NCBI GenBank assembly: GCA_000497125.2
Contig: CM035323.1
Span: forward strand, 256,001 to 320,000
Length of the DNA: 64,000 nt
Direction of reading: 5' to 3'
DNA from: Spironucleus salmonicida
Taxonomy: Eukaryota > Fornicata > Diplomonadida > Hexamitidae
The translations under genes and the position numbers were made by a program. The notes beneath the pieces are model-generated. The model searched no databases. It was not told where the DNA came from and saw nothing but the letters and a program-made list of their open reading frames with translations. Shown here in pieces: positions 36,609 to 48,620 of the stretch; positions within the stretch are counted from its first letter, which is position 1; each line of letters begins with the position of its first letter.

Positions 36609-36932
36609 TCAAGGTAAAGCGTAAAATATTTACTCATAAATGGATATTTGATTCTCGATTTTCGTAAGACTACCAGTGAGAAATTTCATGGAAGCTATTG
36701 TCGCTTTTAACGCCCTAATACTTCTATTTAAATCATTTTTTATAGGTTCTAAATCCTGTTTTTGAATATAAATTTAGCCCTGCACTATAACAGGCAAAGT
36801 TTTGGTGCTTTTTGCTTTATACAGTTAAGGAATTAGGTAATAAAATGCACTCATTTGCGAAAGTTGTAGACGGTCCTATTTCCACACAAAATACTCAGTT
36901 TGTATACTTTAGAAAACTGTGAATTCTGACAT
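36609..36932 (-). CDS. Small coiled-coil protein, prefoldin-like length (107 aa)
   Basis: 108 codons to TGA. It starts MSEFTVFQSIQTEYFVWKQ, has a central beta-like segment (KTLPVIVQGQIYI) and ends in a helix (KNDLNRSIRALKATIASMKF). A beta segment between helices is reminiscent of a prefoldin subunit, but the match is not firm. It starts 36 bases downstream of the glucokinase stop on the same strand. Confidence 0.5.
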
Positions 36933-36968
36933 TCTAATATCGCTTAAATCACCGTTAAGCAAACGTTC

Positions 36969-38033
36969 TCACTCAAACTTCATGATGCACTCGGCGCAGC
37001 CGAACAGCCCGATATTCTCCTCCATGATAACGCTGATTTTCCTATTGGTTACTACGTGGCTCAGCCTGCCCTTGTCGTTCAGGCCCTCCATGAACATGCG
37101 GCAAACGTCCTTTTGCTCAACCAGGTGAATATTTTTGGCCATTATGCCGCCTGCGATGAAAATTTCGCTGGGGAGCATCGCCACGCACAAATCGCTGATT
37201 GCGCGGCCATAGAAGTTGAAGAAAATGCCCATTATCATCATTGCGGCCTCGTTGTGCTTAGACTGCACCGAGACGTACGCTGGGCGTTCATACACATCGT
37301 CCGGGAGGGCCAGGAAATCGGAAACTGCGCCATCGGAGGGCCCAAAACCGACGTAGTCGTGCAGCTCCTGCATCGATTTCTGGAGGAAGAATTCCGCGAT
37401 AAAGGCAATTCCGCTTCCCGAGACCAACCTTTCGTACGAAACGTGCTGAATGCAAAGCTTCGTTTTCAGGAATTCGACGAGCTCGAACTCAATCTCGCAG
37501 GCTGGCGAGAAGCGCAAATGGCCGCCCTCACAGGGGTACACCTTCGAGCCAATGACGTAGCCAACGCCTAAACCGGTTCCGGCTCCCAGGTAGAGCTTAG
37601 CGCCAGTGTGAACATCGTTATTTACGATAACTTTGATCGACTCGGGAGATACGAATCTAGAGATGATCCACCAGCCGATGGCCTGGAAATCGTTAATAAA
37701 GATGGTATCATAGCCGAGTTTTGCGGCAAACTCCTTGGCGCTGTACTAATAAGCCTGATTCTCGTTCGTGAGCGTGCACGCATCGCCGTCAACAGGCCCT
37801 GCCATTGCTAGGCAGCATCCTTGGATTCCTGTGATGTTGTATTCTTAAACGAAGAGCTTTATGGCTGTTATCAGCGTAGGGTGCTCTCTGGTAACAAAAT
37901 ACTTCGAATGCATCATTTTGTTGCCTGAAATCATGGCAAGCCTGAGATTGGTTCCGCCGATATCGCCTACGATAAAGGACTTCTTTTCGCCAATTGTGTT
38001 GACGATTTTCGATGAAGCAGCATCGCAACCCAT
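36969..38033 (-). CDS. glk: Glucokinase, bacterial (Glk) type
   Basis: 354 residues. Family motifs: GDIGGTNLRLAM (phosphate 1), INDFQAIGW (catalytic Asp), GAGTGLGVGYVIG, CEGGHLRFSP and FIAGGIMAKN (adenosine). It phosphorylates glucose with ATP at the head of glycolysis. This is the bacterial ROK-unrelated Glk type, also known in Giardia and Trichomonas, and is thought to come from bacterial transfer in metamonads. It begins MGCDAASSK, a possible myristoylation/palmitoylation site that would attach it to membrane. Two TAA/TAG Gln codons lie in frame. CCGCTCC, a start-element variant, lies upstream. Confidence 0.93.
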
Positions 38034-38269
38034 TTTGATTCGGAGCGGGAAATTATTATTGTATTATACTCCATTTAAACGGTAATTAGCGGATTGTAAG
38101 TTACAATTAAGAATATATCAGACAATTATAGCTCAAATTCCGTGGCGGTCTAGATGTTAGTTTCAATCAGTTATTATCATCTTATTATGCAGTAATGACC
38201 AATTAGCTGCCCATTAGTAAATTCAACTTTCAAAAATTTATTCTCATTATTATATAAATTATCTCACTT

Positions 38270-38788
38270 TCACTCCAGGTCCTACATCGTGAATAATTTC
38301 AGACTGCTAGCGCTGTGGCAGATCGGATTTTCCTTGCTCAGGCTGGTCCCGATGAGGCTCCGCTCTGCTTGGCTTACCTCTAGGCTGCGCTGCACAAAGC
38401 TTTTGTTGACATTTAGTGCTTTATGCGGTTTTTCGTCTTCGGGAACGTGTTGTGGCGTGTGGAAGCACCGGTACACGTCCACAGGGGCGTGCGGTGGCGG
38501 GAAGGCTTGCGATACCTTCACCTTCGGTGAGTTCTTGTAGTTTGCGGATATAACGCCTTCAATAAACTGGGAGTTTCCAGCGTTTTGTGGAGGGATCCGG
38601 ATGGGCTGCAGACGGGAGCAAGCGCTGCGCTGCCGCGTTGGCTCGGTGTTGAGCGCCTACGCCTGAATCCGCACGCCTAGCGCCAGCTCCTCCTCAACGA
38701 TTCTGCGCCGCTTCCCTGGCTGCTGCGCAAGGAACCGCGCTGAGATGAACGCGAACTCCTTCTGTAATTGCGGATTTATCTGTAGCAT
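38270..38788 (-). CDS. Disordered hypothetical protein (172 aa)
   Basis: 173 codons to TGA in GC-rich DNA. An N-terminal helix (LQINPQLQKEFAFISARFLA) is followed by a basic KRRR stretch and Pro/Ser-rich, probably disordered sequence (QAFPPPHAPVDVY). Divergent from the DHHC gene with only 45 bases between starts, so the two may share a promoter region. No family recognised. Confidence 0.6.
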
Positions 38789-38833
38789 TTTAATTTTATA
38801 TTCTTATTAATATATAATATTATTATAAGAAAA

Positions 38834-39931
38834 ATGAATGGATTCCACCTCGTTTTCGTTACGTATGCAGTACTCGCGGGTACCAAACTTGCATCATCTA
38901 AACTCCTTATCAGACCTCGACCTGGCCTCCCGGGCGTCGTAAACTGCTTTTTGGCCCGCCCGCTCGGGGAGACGCTGCCATTTTTGCTCCTGGCCGGGTA
39001 CTTCGTTTCCACACTTTTCGTGCTGCTCGAAACGCGCGTTTTCGCGCCATAGCTGACGCGGAGGTCGGCCAGAATTGCAAATGCTTTTCAATTTTCTACT
39101 CTAAATTTTTCAAAAACTGAAATTTAGCAGGACCCACTCGTGCTCGTTATAGCTAGTCTTGCCTTCCTGGTAGCGCTGCGGCATGCGCTTACACTGTTCG
39201 CGACTCGCCCGGCGCTGCTCCCGGAGCCGAATCCCCACTCCGCCTACGCTAATTCCTGCGACATCTGCGCCCTGAAGCACGCTCCGCACTGCTATCACGG
39301 CCGCCACAGCTGCGTGTACCGCTTCGACCACTTCTGCCCCTGGGTCAACGCAGATATCGGCGCCGGAAACTAGGCTATATTCATATAATATTTAATATCG
39401 AATATCTTTTTTTCTGTTTATTCTACAGTATTTTTTGTCCGGATTGTTTTCGTTTTTTTGAAAAAATTCTACAGTGAAATAGGAGTGGAAAACCAAAATT
39501 ATAACGAATTCTTAAATAATATTTCGCTGGTTTTGATCGTTTTCAGCATCGAAAATCCGGTTATTGCTCTAAGCTTACTGTTGCAAATTGTGGTCCTCAC
39601 GAGCCTTCTGATTCAGCTTTCAGCGCAAATTTTCACACTTCGGCGTAAGAATTGTTGGTCGAGTTTCAAGTATGCGTAGAAAATAAGGAAGGGAGTGCGG
39701 AGTGGTGATATAGTTTTTGGCCAAAATGCGTAGAATTTTTATGTGTTGGAAGGGGGAGAATGTGCTAATCAAACTGGAAAAATAGAAATGGAAAATGAAG
39801 TGGTCGAAGTGGTCTATTTAGACCAAAACGCGAGTTTGGACCTGCTAAAAGACGATTTAGCAAGTGGCAGGTTCTGGGAGAACGTGATTTGGCATTTCAC
39901 GCACACTTGGGTCGTGGAGAAAGACTTTTGA
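38834..39931 (+). CDS. DHHC-family palmitoyltransferase with variant DHFC motif
   Basis: 365 residues, with two N-terminal hydrophobic segments, a cysteine-rich domain (CDICALKHAPHCYHGRHSCV), and two membrane segments after it. The catalytic motif reads DHFC (FDHFCPWVN) in place of DHHC, and the following NNCVG is NADIGAGN, losing one zinc-ligand cysteine. S-acyltransferases attach palmitate to cysteines; yeast Akr1 with DHYC is active, so activity is possible. A C-terminal soluble region (~80 residues) is acidic. All in one frame through six TAA/TAG codons. Confidence 0.88.
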
Positions 39932-40174
39932 CCCAGAATGAGCTTATTATCACAAATAATATTAATCAAAAAACCGATTTATCCGGGTTTCTCATTTTTT
40001 TATATAATCATATACTAATGTATTTTTAAAACGTTCTAAAAATAGATTTTTTGTTTCCATATTACTTCATTATTATACATTATTTTAATTATTACTTCTC
40101 ACCAAATCACGAAACCGCCAATCATCATTATTATATGATTTAACTAATATTCTCTCCACTAACCTTCCTCATAG

Positions 40175-42796
40175 ATGAAAAACCAGCTTATCGCCGCTGC
40201 GCAGGCCGCCGAGCAGGGCGACTTCGCCCCGATCAAATCGCTGCGCGCGCAGATAACGTCGAAGGCGCTACTGTCGGCCCTGTTCTAGACTATTTTTTCG
40301 TCCCAGATGCCGCTGGCGGCGCTCTTTCACGGCCTTACGACGATAATCGACACACTGCAGACATCGCTTTTTTCAGCTGCTTTCTGCATCGATTTCGAGC
40401 CAAATTTCGCTTCTTTTTACCGGCAAACGCGGCTCGCAATCCGCGCGCTGGAGGCCTCCCCGAGCGCGTTCGCGAAACCGATAACGCGCGAGTTTGCGAA
40501 AATCACTGCGCTCCTTTCGCTCAAAACGGAGCAGATTGCGACGTTTTTCACTTCTTTTTTTACTTGCGATTTTGACTTGTTAATCTTGAACGAACTACTT
40601 ATTATTATATATTAAAAATGCGATTTTAACAGTTTCTCAGATTTGCTTTTTACGAGTTTTTCGCTCATCGCGTAGCACTTTACGCCGAAGTTCAGCGCGC
40701 TTCTGGCCAAGATCGTCTTCGGGAACAGCCTCAACGGCCGCGCGCTTCCGCCTCCGAAGGTCGCACGTGCGCTGCTGCTGCTGGCCGAGAAAAGCGATTT
40801 CCTGGAGGAGATTTTCCGCGATTTCGCGCAGAATCGCGCGCTCGCCGCGTGCCTCAGCAGCATCTTCTGCGAGCGCGCCGATGCGCAGTTCGCAGCGTTT
40901 GCGCGCAAGCTGCACGTTCTCAGCGTAACAGCGCTCGAGGGCGGAGCGCTCGAGAGCGCGCATCTGCTCGTTTTGCAGGCGCGCCACTTCGGGAACGCGG
41001 TGCTCAACTGCGGCGTCGAGGGCGCCTTCCACGGGATTCTGATGCGCTTTGACGCAGCGCTGTTTGGCGCAGGTGCTCCCATGGAGCACTTTCTGGAGTT
41101 TTGCTGCTTCCTGCAGAAGTACTTCCTGAGAGTTAAAACGCAGCTCCAGATGTACAACAACAACATTGTCAACTTCGAGCTCGAGTACCTGCTCGATAAC
41201 GTGCGCATTTGCGTGACGATCCTGAACGAGGTTTTCCGCAAGCCTGCAGTGCTCTAGCTCGTGGACTACAGCGTTCGCGAGTTCTGGCACATCGTGGTGC
41301 AGATTTCTCTGTTCTCGGAGGATTTCATTCTAGACGCGTTTCTGGACCAGTTCACGCTCATGATCGTCAATGAGAGCGATTTCGTGGTCAACATGAAGTT
41401 CATCATCAACATCTGCTTTCTGGATCTTTTCATCGAAAACGGCGCGCATTTGGTCAAGCTGATCCGCTACTTTTTCGAGCAAATCGTCGGCTTCCTGGAT
41501 GACGTGCAGGTACTCTGCCTGGGCGTGGAGGCGTTTTACCGCATCATGAGCGACCCAGAAACACTGGAACTCGCTCAGTTCAATTTGCCAGAGGCGTTCA
41601 TAGGAACAATGCTCCAAATCCACCGAATTTTGGTCGACGAGGCCGAGAAGTGCCAGCTGGTCAAGTGGTAGGAGGAGTTTTTCGAGGATAACGTGAACGA
41701 GTACGACGTTGAGCGAATCTGCCTCTTCCGCAGCATCGAGCAGGTCAACAACCTGCTCTGCGCGTGCTCAGAGTGCGAAGACCAGGACCTGCTGCAGTTG
41801 CTATCAGAGAAGGCGCTGCTCTACACACCAGTTGACAATTTGGTCAAAATCGTCGCTAAAATCGACCTCAGCAACGTCATTTCCAACAACATGCTGTTCT
41901 CGGTCATCATGCGTCAAAACGGCGTCATTTACGAGAATCAGCTCGCCCTACCAATCAACGAATTCTACCTCCAGAACACTTTATATCAGATCCAATACGA
42001 CTTCCAGCACGACCTCGCAGGCCTCTATTTCAAGATTTACGACATGCTGCTGACACCCCAAAACGCCGAATTTCTGCTAAATTCGCTCTTCGACATCGCG
42101 CCGAAATTCGTTTTTAACACCGAAAAGTCGCTCATCGACTCGTTTTCGACGAAATTTTCAGCCCAAAATCTGAAAATTCTTGCCGAGAAACTTGAAAATC
42201 TGTACAAAATTCTCAGTCCGCAGCAGCAGCAGGAGCACAATTTTCAGCTCTTTCAAATCATTTACCTGGTTTTGGACTCCTCGACGAGCACGAACGAGTT
42301 CTCGGACGTTCTTTTCGACAACCAGAACGCGAAATCGACGCTCGACTGTCAGGAAATTCTTTTTCCGTTTCTGGAAGAAAATTTCTTCTTTTCGGGTCTG
42401 AATCAGATCCTGCAGACGCACCAGTACGCGCTAGCGCTCGATTTGCTGACTTTCACGATTCAAATGCCGCCGCGGAGCGTTCACCTGAAGATCGCGGTGC
42501 AGTTTCTGGCCAAATTGGTCCAAAACTGCCTGTCTGCGCCGCTTCGCGGAAAGGACTGCATCAGCGAGCGCGAGCTCGGGATCGTTCTGAGCAAAACCGA
42601 TAACCCGCTGGAAATCATTTTTTAGGGGTACGACGATTTTTGCTTATCGAGCGAATTGGAGGTCGATCGAGAAGGACTGGAAAATCAAATTATGAGTCGA
42701 ATTGAGATAAACGAGTTTGAGCGGTGTTGCAGTATCATTTTTGGCGACATCATTCGGGAGGTTATTGAGGAGGTTAAGCGCTTTGTGTTCAAATGA
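40175..42796 (+). CDS. Large helical-repeat protein, karyopherin/exportin-like (873 aa)
   Basis: 874 codons to TGA, GC-rich. Almost entirely alpha-helical with paired hydrophobic helices (for example MKFIINICFLDLFIENG, VKLIRYFFEQIVGFLDD). The block EEFFEDNVNEYDVERI followed by a helix and LLQLLSEKAL recalls the acidic 'EDDP.E' loop of importin-beta-family proteins. Size and layout fit a karyopherin that carries cargo through nuclear pores, but the typical N-terminal RanGTP-binding repeats are not obvious. CTCCACTAACC lies 20 bases upstream of the start. Alternatives are other HEAT or ARM scaffolds. Confidence 0.6.
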
Positions 42797-42951
42797 AAAT
42801 TTCGCAAGTAGAGATTTTCCGAATAAGGAGTGTGGAGTGTAGTAAATTTTTTATTAATTCCTGTATAATAATATGTTATTTTTGCATTAAAAAGTGTTTC
42901 TAATATAATAGTGTATATAATTATATAATAATCAATTTATTTAACAATATT

Positions 42952-42959
42952 TCCACTCC
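42952..42959 (+). promoter_or_regulatory. TCCACTCC start-proximal element (Nudix)
   Basis: Exact octamer 5 bases upstream of the ATG at 42965. Confidence 0.5.
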
Positions 42960-42964
42960 AAAAA

Positions 42965-43600
42965 ATGACAATTAATCCAAATCATCTGACATATCTATTA
43001 TTAACGTTCCCTGACGTCTAATAGGCTACCCTGCTCGAGCAGGGCTCACAGCTACTGAAGCTTACGTTTTTGTTAGTGGATAATTATCCGGATCACTACG
43101 GAAACAGGGATATTTTTGTGTTGCGTGAAGCGATCTGTAAAATGCTCAAAATTAGTTGTAAATGTATCATATTCTACCCCACTCGCGCAGTAGCGGCATT
43201 GATTGTGAATCCGCAGCGCACCAATTTCCTTGCCTGCCGCTACTACAAAAACCTAGGACTTCCGAAGGGCGGGATAGAGGGCAACGAGCCCTGCCACGAG
43301 GCGTGTAGCAGGGAGGTCTTTGAGGAAACAGGCCTCCAGATTGAGTTTACTAATGCCCCTTGGGAACAGTTTGACTTAGGGGACCAAATCGTTATCGTCT
43401 TCATGAGCGTTGTGAATCACCTTAAAATGGAAAGCTTAAAGCCGCTTTCCGACGAGGAAATCCACGGATACAGTCTAGTAAAGATAAGTAGAATGAACAC
43501 TTTGACAAAAAAATGGTAGAAAATAGCCTAACAACTGCAGACGCTAGCCCAGCTTAGGCGCTAGCCAACGGATTTAATTTTACAACAGTTCTCTGAGTGA
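42965..43600 (+). CDS. Nudix hydrolase (Dcp2-like candidate)
   Basis: 211 residues. The Nudix box GX5EX7REUXEEXGU is complete: LPKGGIEGNEPCHEACSREV followed by FEETGLQIE. An N-terminal helical domain of ~70 residues precedes it, and a helix follows, an arrangement like the mRNA-decapping enzyme Dcp2, but diphosphoinositol-polyphosphate hydrolases or other Nudix enzymes are possible. Metal-binding Glu residues are intact. It ends with a Gln-rich helix in which four of the Gln codons are TAA/TAG. Confidence 0.85.
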
Positions 43601-44238
43601 TTTGTGTTGATATTGGTGATATCAAATAGGCTATTTTGGGGTAAATCTGTTGTAATAGTATGCTTAAATTTTTGATTTGTGGTATTCGCAGGATAATTTG
43701 ATTTGTTTTCTACACGTAAATGATAGAAAAAAATGATATTATAATGCCCAATTCATAATTTTTCAGTGAAGAAAATAGTATATAGTAATATATTATTATA
43801 ATAGTTACATATGTATTAGATTTATCGGGGTTTTTCTGTTAAAATAGAATATTTCGTTATTATATGCATTAGGTAGTTTTCATAAAAAATAGAACTAATA
43901 TAATCAGAGTAATATTGAAAATAAGTGAAGGTTATATTTTAGCTGTCTTTCACTTAAAATATAATCTACACCAAATAAAATAAATGAAATATGAGTACAG
44001 TTTAAACTATAAAATTTTGTGATTAAATTAATAAAGTAACTATATTCTCATATAATTTCATATGGAATCTTATTAACAAAAAGTTTGGTAAATTAAATGG
44101 TAATAGTATTGTAATTAGATCAGTAGTGTTGTATTTTCTTCAAAAAGTACAGGATAAAAATATGGATCCGATTGTATGATTAAGATAATAACTATATTAT
44201 TTATTATTCTATTATACAGACTAAATATTGTCTTCAGA
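43601..44238. other. AT-rich spacer
   Basis: Nothing recognised. Confidence 0.4.
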
Positions 44239-44589
44239 TCAATCCCTTTCATTAAAAGTGAAGCCAATAATTCGAAGAACAACATGCTAGATGAGAGAGC
44301 CTAGTAGCATGAACTCCTCTTCAAATTAGGCGCTATCAATTGAGTCATATAGTGGCTCAGATGTAGCCTTAGAACTTATGCATTATGTAAGCTTTTCTGA
44401 CTCTATCTGGATCACCGCAGATTGTGGGCCAATTCTAGTAAACTTATTAGTACTAGACCTATCAGAGTCAGATTTTTGAATTAATATGTGTGAATAAAGA
44501 TACTTTATATTCATTAACTTATAATTTTCAAGCAACTCTTGATTTTTGAAGAAACAATTTAATAAAAGCAAGAATTGAGATTTATACAA
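44239..44589 (-). pseudogene. Open frame continuing past an in-frame TGA
   Basis: 117 codons in the same frame as the CDS ending at 44590, from the codon after that TGA to a second TGA. The translation is protein-like (SQFLLLLNCFFKNQELLENY). It could be the rest of one gene broken by the stop, a readthrough tail or a separate short gene starting at an internal ATG. Confidence 0.35.
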
Positions 44590-45072
44590 TCACATCCCAA
44601 AACCATGCCAATGGACTTCATTAAGTACATTTTATACCCTAAGTTCTGGTGATACAAAATGTTAATCAGGTATTAGAACTTCATCTTATAGAGGTGGTAT
44701 ATTCTACTTGGTTTGACGTAAAAAGGATTACTTTACTGGGTCTGGAACTTGATTATTTGATATTATAGCTCTAGAGCGTGATAAAGCACTTCCTAGTAAT
44801 ATAGAAGCTTCGCCAGTTCTTAATAATTATTAAGGATACTATTTTTATGGCACTTACTAGCGAGTACCGTTCATATGAGATAAAAATACATTTGAAGATG
44901 TAAGATTTGATATTTTAAATTCTTCAACAGGCTTAATACTTGATTTTTATGATTTTTAACCATGGGATGAATCAGAATAGTCAAAATATGCACTTCCTGC
45001 ACTTATGGTACTAGAAATACTCCCCAAACGCTTATCTCTGATTTCAAGAATACGTGCTACCTAAAAGTCCAT
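44590..45072 (-). CDS. Disordered hypothetical protein (160 aa), possibly truncated
   Basis: 161 codons to a TGA. Ser/Gln-rich, mostly disordered (SSTISAGSAYFDYSDSSHG, then TRQQVPQKQYPQQ). CGCTCCATA precedes the ATG. The frame remains open for 117 further codons beyond the TGA, so this may be the first part of a longer interrupted gene. No family recognised. Confidence 0.45.
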
Positions 45073-46033
45073 TATGGAGCGGTTTTCAATTTTCTAGTTT
45101 CGGATATATAAACTATATTTTTATAATTAATAATTTTCTTCTACGCAATATTTATAATAAATTTTTCTTTATTCCTACCTCAAGTATTACTTCTATTAAA
45201 CTTACTATAACCTATTTTAACTACCCATATGGCAATAAATTTTTCTTTGATATCAAATATGCTTTAGCAAACCATCTATTATTAATCTACACTTCCTTAT
45301 AATGTTATATATCAATGATTACTAATCAATTTATATATCTGGTAAATGGTTAATGTTTAAATCATATTATACTTTTATCGAAAAAATAACATTAATGACC
45401 ACTCTATATGCAAAATTAAAATATTATTATTTCTAAATATTCTTAATTTGAATCATCATAATATTTTTTTAAATATAATTTTCTTATTATGATGATTAAT
45501 CGTTTAGTAAAACTTATTAATCTAGTAAAAAAATTAAAATTAGTCTATTTAAAATACAAAATCATCATATAATTAATATAAAATAATAATAAAGATACAG
45601 GGAAATAAATTTTAGGAATTTTATAATTCTTCTGAGATTTCAAAGGTTTTAATTGTAAAAATATTTAAAATACTTTTTATTAAATTTAATAGCAGGTAAT
45701 TTAATGTAAAGGATTTAAAATATTTAGATTAATAATATTAAATTTTAGCTTAAAATTATTATAAATTTAATGTAAAACATAAAAAAAGATGATTAATTTT
45801 TTATATAATAATTAAATTTTTTATAAAATCCTGATTATATAGTTTCAATAATTTTCACGAAGTACGTCTATGATTAATGATGGAGAATCTTATCTTAACA
45901 TATTATCTATAAATTAAAATTTATTATATAAACAATAATTAAGAACGTACAATAAACATTAAAGAATAAAGATTAATATAATTTTTGCACAAATTAGTGA
46001 TTTAATTTAGGTTATTTATAAAAAATTAATCGA
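45073..46033. other. AT-rich spacer (about 1 kb)
   Basis: An 82-codon plus-strand frame at 45054-45302 overlaps the start of the minus-strand gene and has AT-driven composition; not accepted. Nothing else seen. Confidence 0.4.
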
Positions 46034-47386
46034 TCACAATACAACATTTTCCGCTTTCTTATAATTATGATTATAACGTCTTGTAGAAGCCAACTTCATA
46101 GTTAAAATAGAAATTAACGCCAATGAAATTATGATAACAATAGAAATTTTGACGAATAACTATTAATGACTAGTGTCAGTTTCTATGGTCTTTATAATAA
46201 TATCTTTATCGAGTCCAGTCAGGCCGCGGCTAAGATTATAGGGTGTTGGATATGCTCCTTCAAATACACCATCTTTTTCGTTATAATGCTTCGGAATAAT
46301 AGCGAAGGCATAAGTTTCAAGACACATAGTATTTGTCCCGCGCTCCATATATATGTGACCTTAGTTACCCCATTCTGGCCCTATTGAATTCTTCACTATC
46401 CATACATCTATACCTCTAAACTTTCCATAACCAACAATTAAAACTTGATGGTTAGGGATACCTGTACAGGCGAATCCTGGAATGGCAATTTTTCCGTCAT
46501 ATGACATTATAACTCTTTATAAAAATGACCCTGGCTAGATATACATTGCAGCAGCAACAGCTATTCCTCTAGCTAAATACTACATTACTTTATCTTAATC
46601 CATCTCATTGTCATTTTTCATTAAATTTATAACGGGTGTTTTTGCAGTTCCTGTTACATTTATTAAACTAGTTCTATTATAAACCTTATACGGTAATAAA
46701 TACTGAGAGGGTCTGATTCTAGTATGTAGAAATTTATTTTAGTAATGAGCTTTCCATTATTTTAGATATTCGTATGGAAAATTAGCAGTAATATCCACAC
46801 TTATCCAATGTTTTGGTGTATCAACTATATAATTAAGAGCTGGAACTACATCTCCACCATTACAGTAGTCACTAACACCATATGTATTAGATATTAGAAA
46901 CTACTCTGATAAATCCAAACGAATAGCATCCTTTTTAAAAGCCCTTTGCCTTAGCTTTTTATGATCTCTAAGTATTGAATTTTCTAACATCCCAATTACC
47001 ACAAATGCCCAACATGAACCACATTACTATTAGTCTTTAGCCAATGTGATAAGACCTTTTTCACGTAGGTCCACAGATTCTGGTAAATTCTAAATGGTGG
47101 GAAGAGGGTCATTTGAGTAGCAAAAAACTGACTAACATGTCTCAGTACTAAACATACTTTCATCCTTAGGTGGAGTTTATCTCAAGAAACTATTAAAGTC
47201 TTTATCATATATATTAGTGACTTTACATGTAGGGCATTCGTTTTTTATCTTCAAATATTCAAGATAATTTATGCAAAACTACTATTACCTGTCAAGACTA
47301 AATGATTTTTTATAATGAGTAATGAACTCACTATATGCTGATTAACAGTCTATTGCACTAGGTATAAATCCTAGTAAGATGATCAT
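46034..47386 (-). CDS. Papain-family cysteine protease with C-terminal membrane anchor, paralogue 2
   Basis: 450 residues, clearly a paralogue of 31234-32571: the same signal peptide ([14 protein letters not shown]), Cys-containing propeptide, QQQCGSCWAF with the catalytic Cys, [12 protein letters not shown] with His, and [10 protein letters not shown] with Asn. The usual NSWG tryptophan is replaced by Ile, which packs near the active-site Asn-His pair, so activity may be changed. A membrane segment ([20 protein letters not shown]) and a basic tail follow. The second copy sits on the opposite strand about 14 kb away. Confidence 0.9.
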
Positions 47387-48620
47387 TTTAAAGATATTTC
47401 AGAAACTGGAGATTACAGTCAATTTCAAAATTTTAAGAAATAATTAATACTAGATAATAATTCATCATGATTAGAGGCAATTCCTTTATGTTTTATAGAT
47501 TTTATTTATAAAAATATACAGAATATGTATATTTAACTTGAATTTTTTACTATATTAGCGATAATATAGCATTTTTAAAACTTTTAATCAACATAACTTC
47601 ATAATAATAGTTAATTTTAATTATATAAATACAAGAATCGATTGACTTTAATATATAAATGCTTATATAAACATAAAAATGTGATTTAGTATTTGCTTGT
47701 AAATTGTTTGATTTAAATATTAACTATTTCATAAAGTTGTTAATATTATAGGAAAGTTTTCCAGTTTTTATTAATCCATAACATAATGTAAAGTAATATA
47801 ATTAGAATAATTTTTACTATTTAATACCTGAAATTGGTTTCATTAAATTAAAATTTCATAAAATGTAAAATAAATTATTTTAACTTTGTGAAAATAAATA
47901 ATGATAATTAAAAATAAACATGAAAGTTCACCAGATAATATGTAAAAATACTTTTCTATGTTTTTATATTGTTAAACATTATCATTATTGCGTGTATAAT
48001 ATTTGAAAGATTTATATGAAGCTGGAAAATTTACCTAGAATTTGATAAAATGACATATACAAAATAATTTAAAGCAAATTACTTAGTTTGCCTAGTTAAA
48101 TAAACATAATACTTTGTAAAAACTATACTAAATTATCCTAATTTATATTAGTGTCAGTTAGTAGACTATTTATCGAGAAACCAAATCTCTGATAGTAAAT
48201 TTTGAACATATTAATTTAAGCAATATTTTAGTTAATTATTTTAAGTATATTGATAAAATTCCAGATAGTTTTTTAATAAGAAATTATTATAAATTTAATT
48301 TTATGATAATAGATTGGTAATACTTTTTTTGATTATTATATAAAATAGGATTCCTTTAAATGACTACTTAAGAAAATTCATGAGATAAGTTATTACTTGT
48401 ACGAATATCATATAAGAATTTGTTTCGTGCAACTATAGAGCATTTTTAAAATATATTAATGATTAACTTAAATTATTGATATAAGTTAAGGTAATTAAAA
48501 AGCTTTTCTATGTGTTTTTAGCAAATTAATTAAGGTTTAATAATATTTAATAAGATTATATTCTAATGGAAAGACTTATTTAAAATATATAGACATAGTA
48601 TTAATTTTCTATTATCATTA
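47387..48620. other. AT-rich spacer (about 1.2 kb)
   Basis: Upstream of the second cathepsin. No gene or RNA recognised. Confidence 0.4.

Noticed and set aside
40612-41290. Long minus-strand ORFs of over 200 codons
   Set aside because: Antisense shadows of the GC-rich 873-residue plus-strand gene, which has consistent helical repeats in a single frame.
45054-45302. Plus-strand 82-codon ORF
   Set aside because: AT-driven Phe/Ile/Tyr composition, overlaps the start of a minus-strand gene, no start-proximal element.
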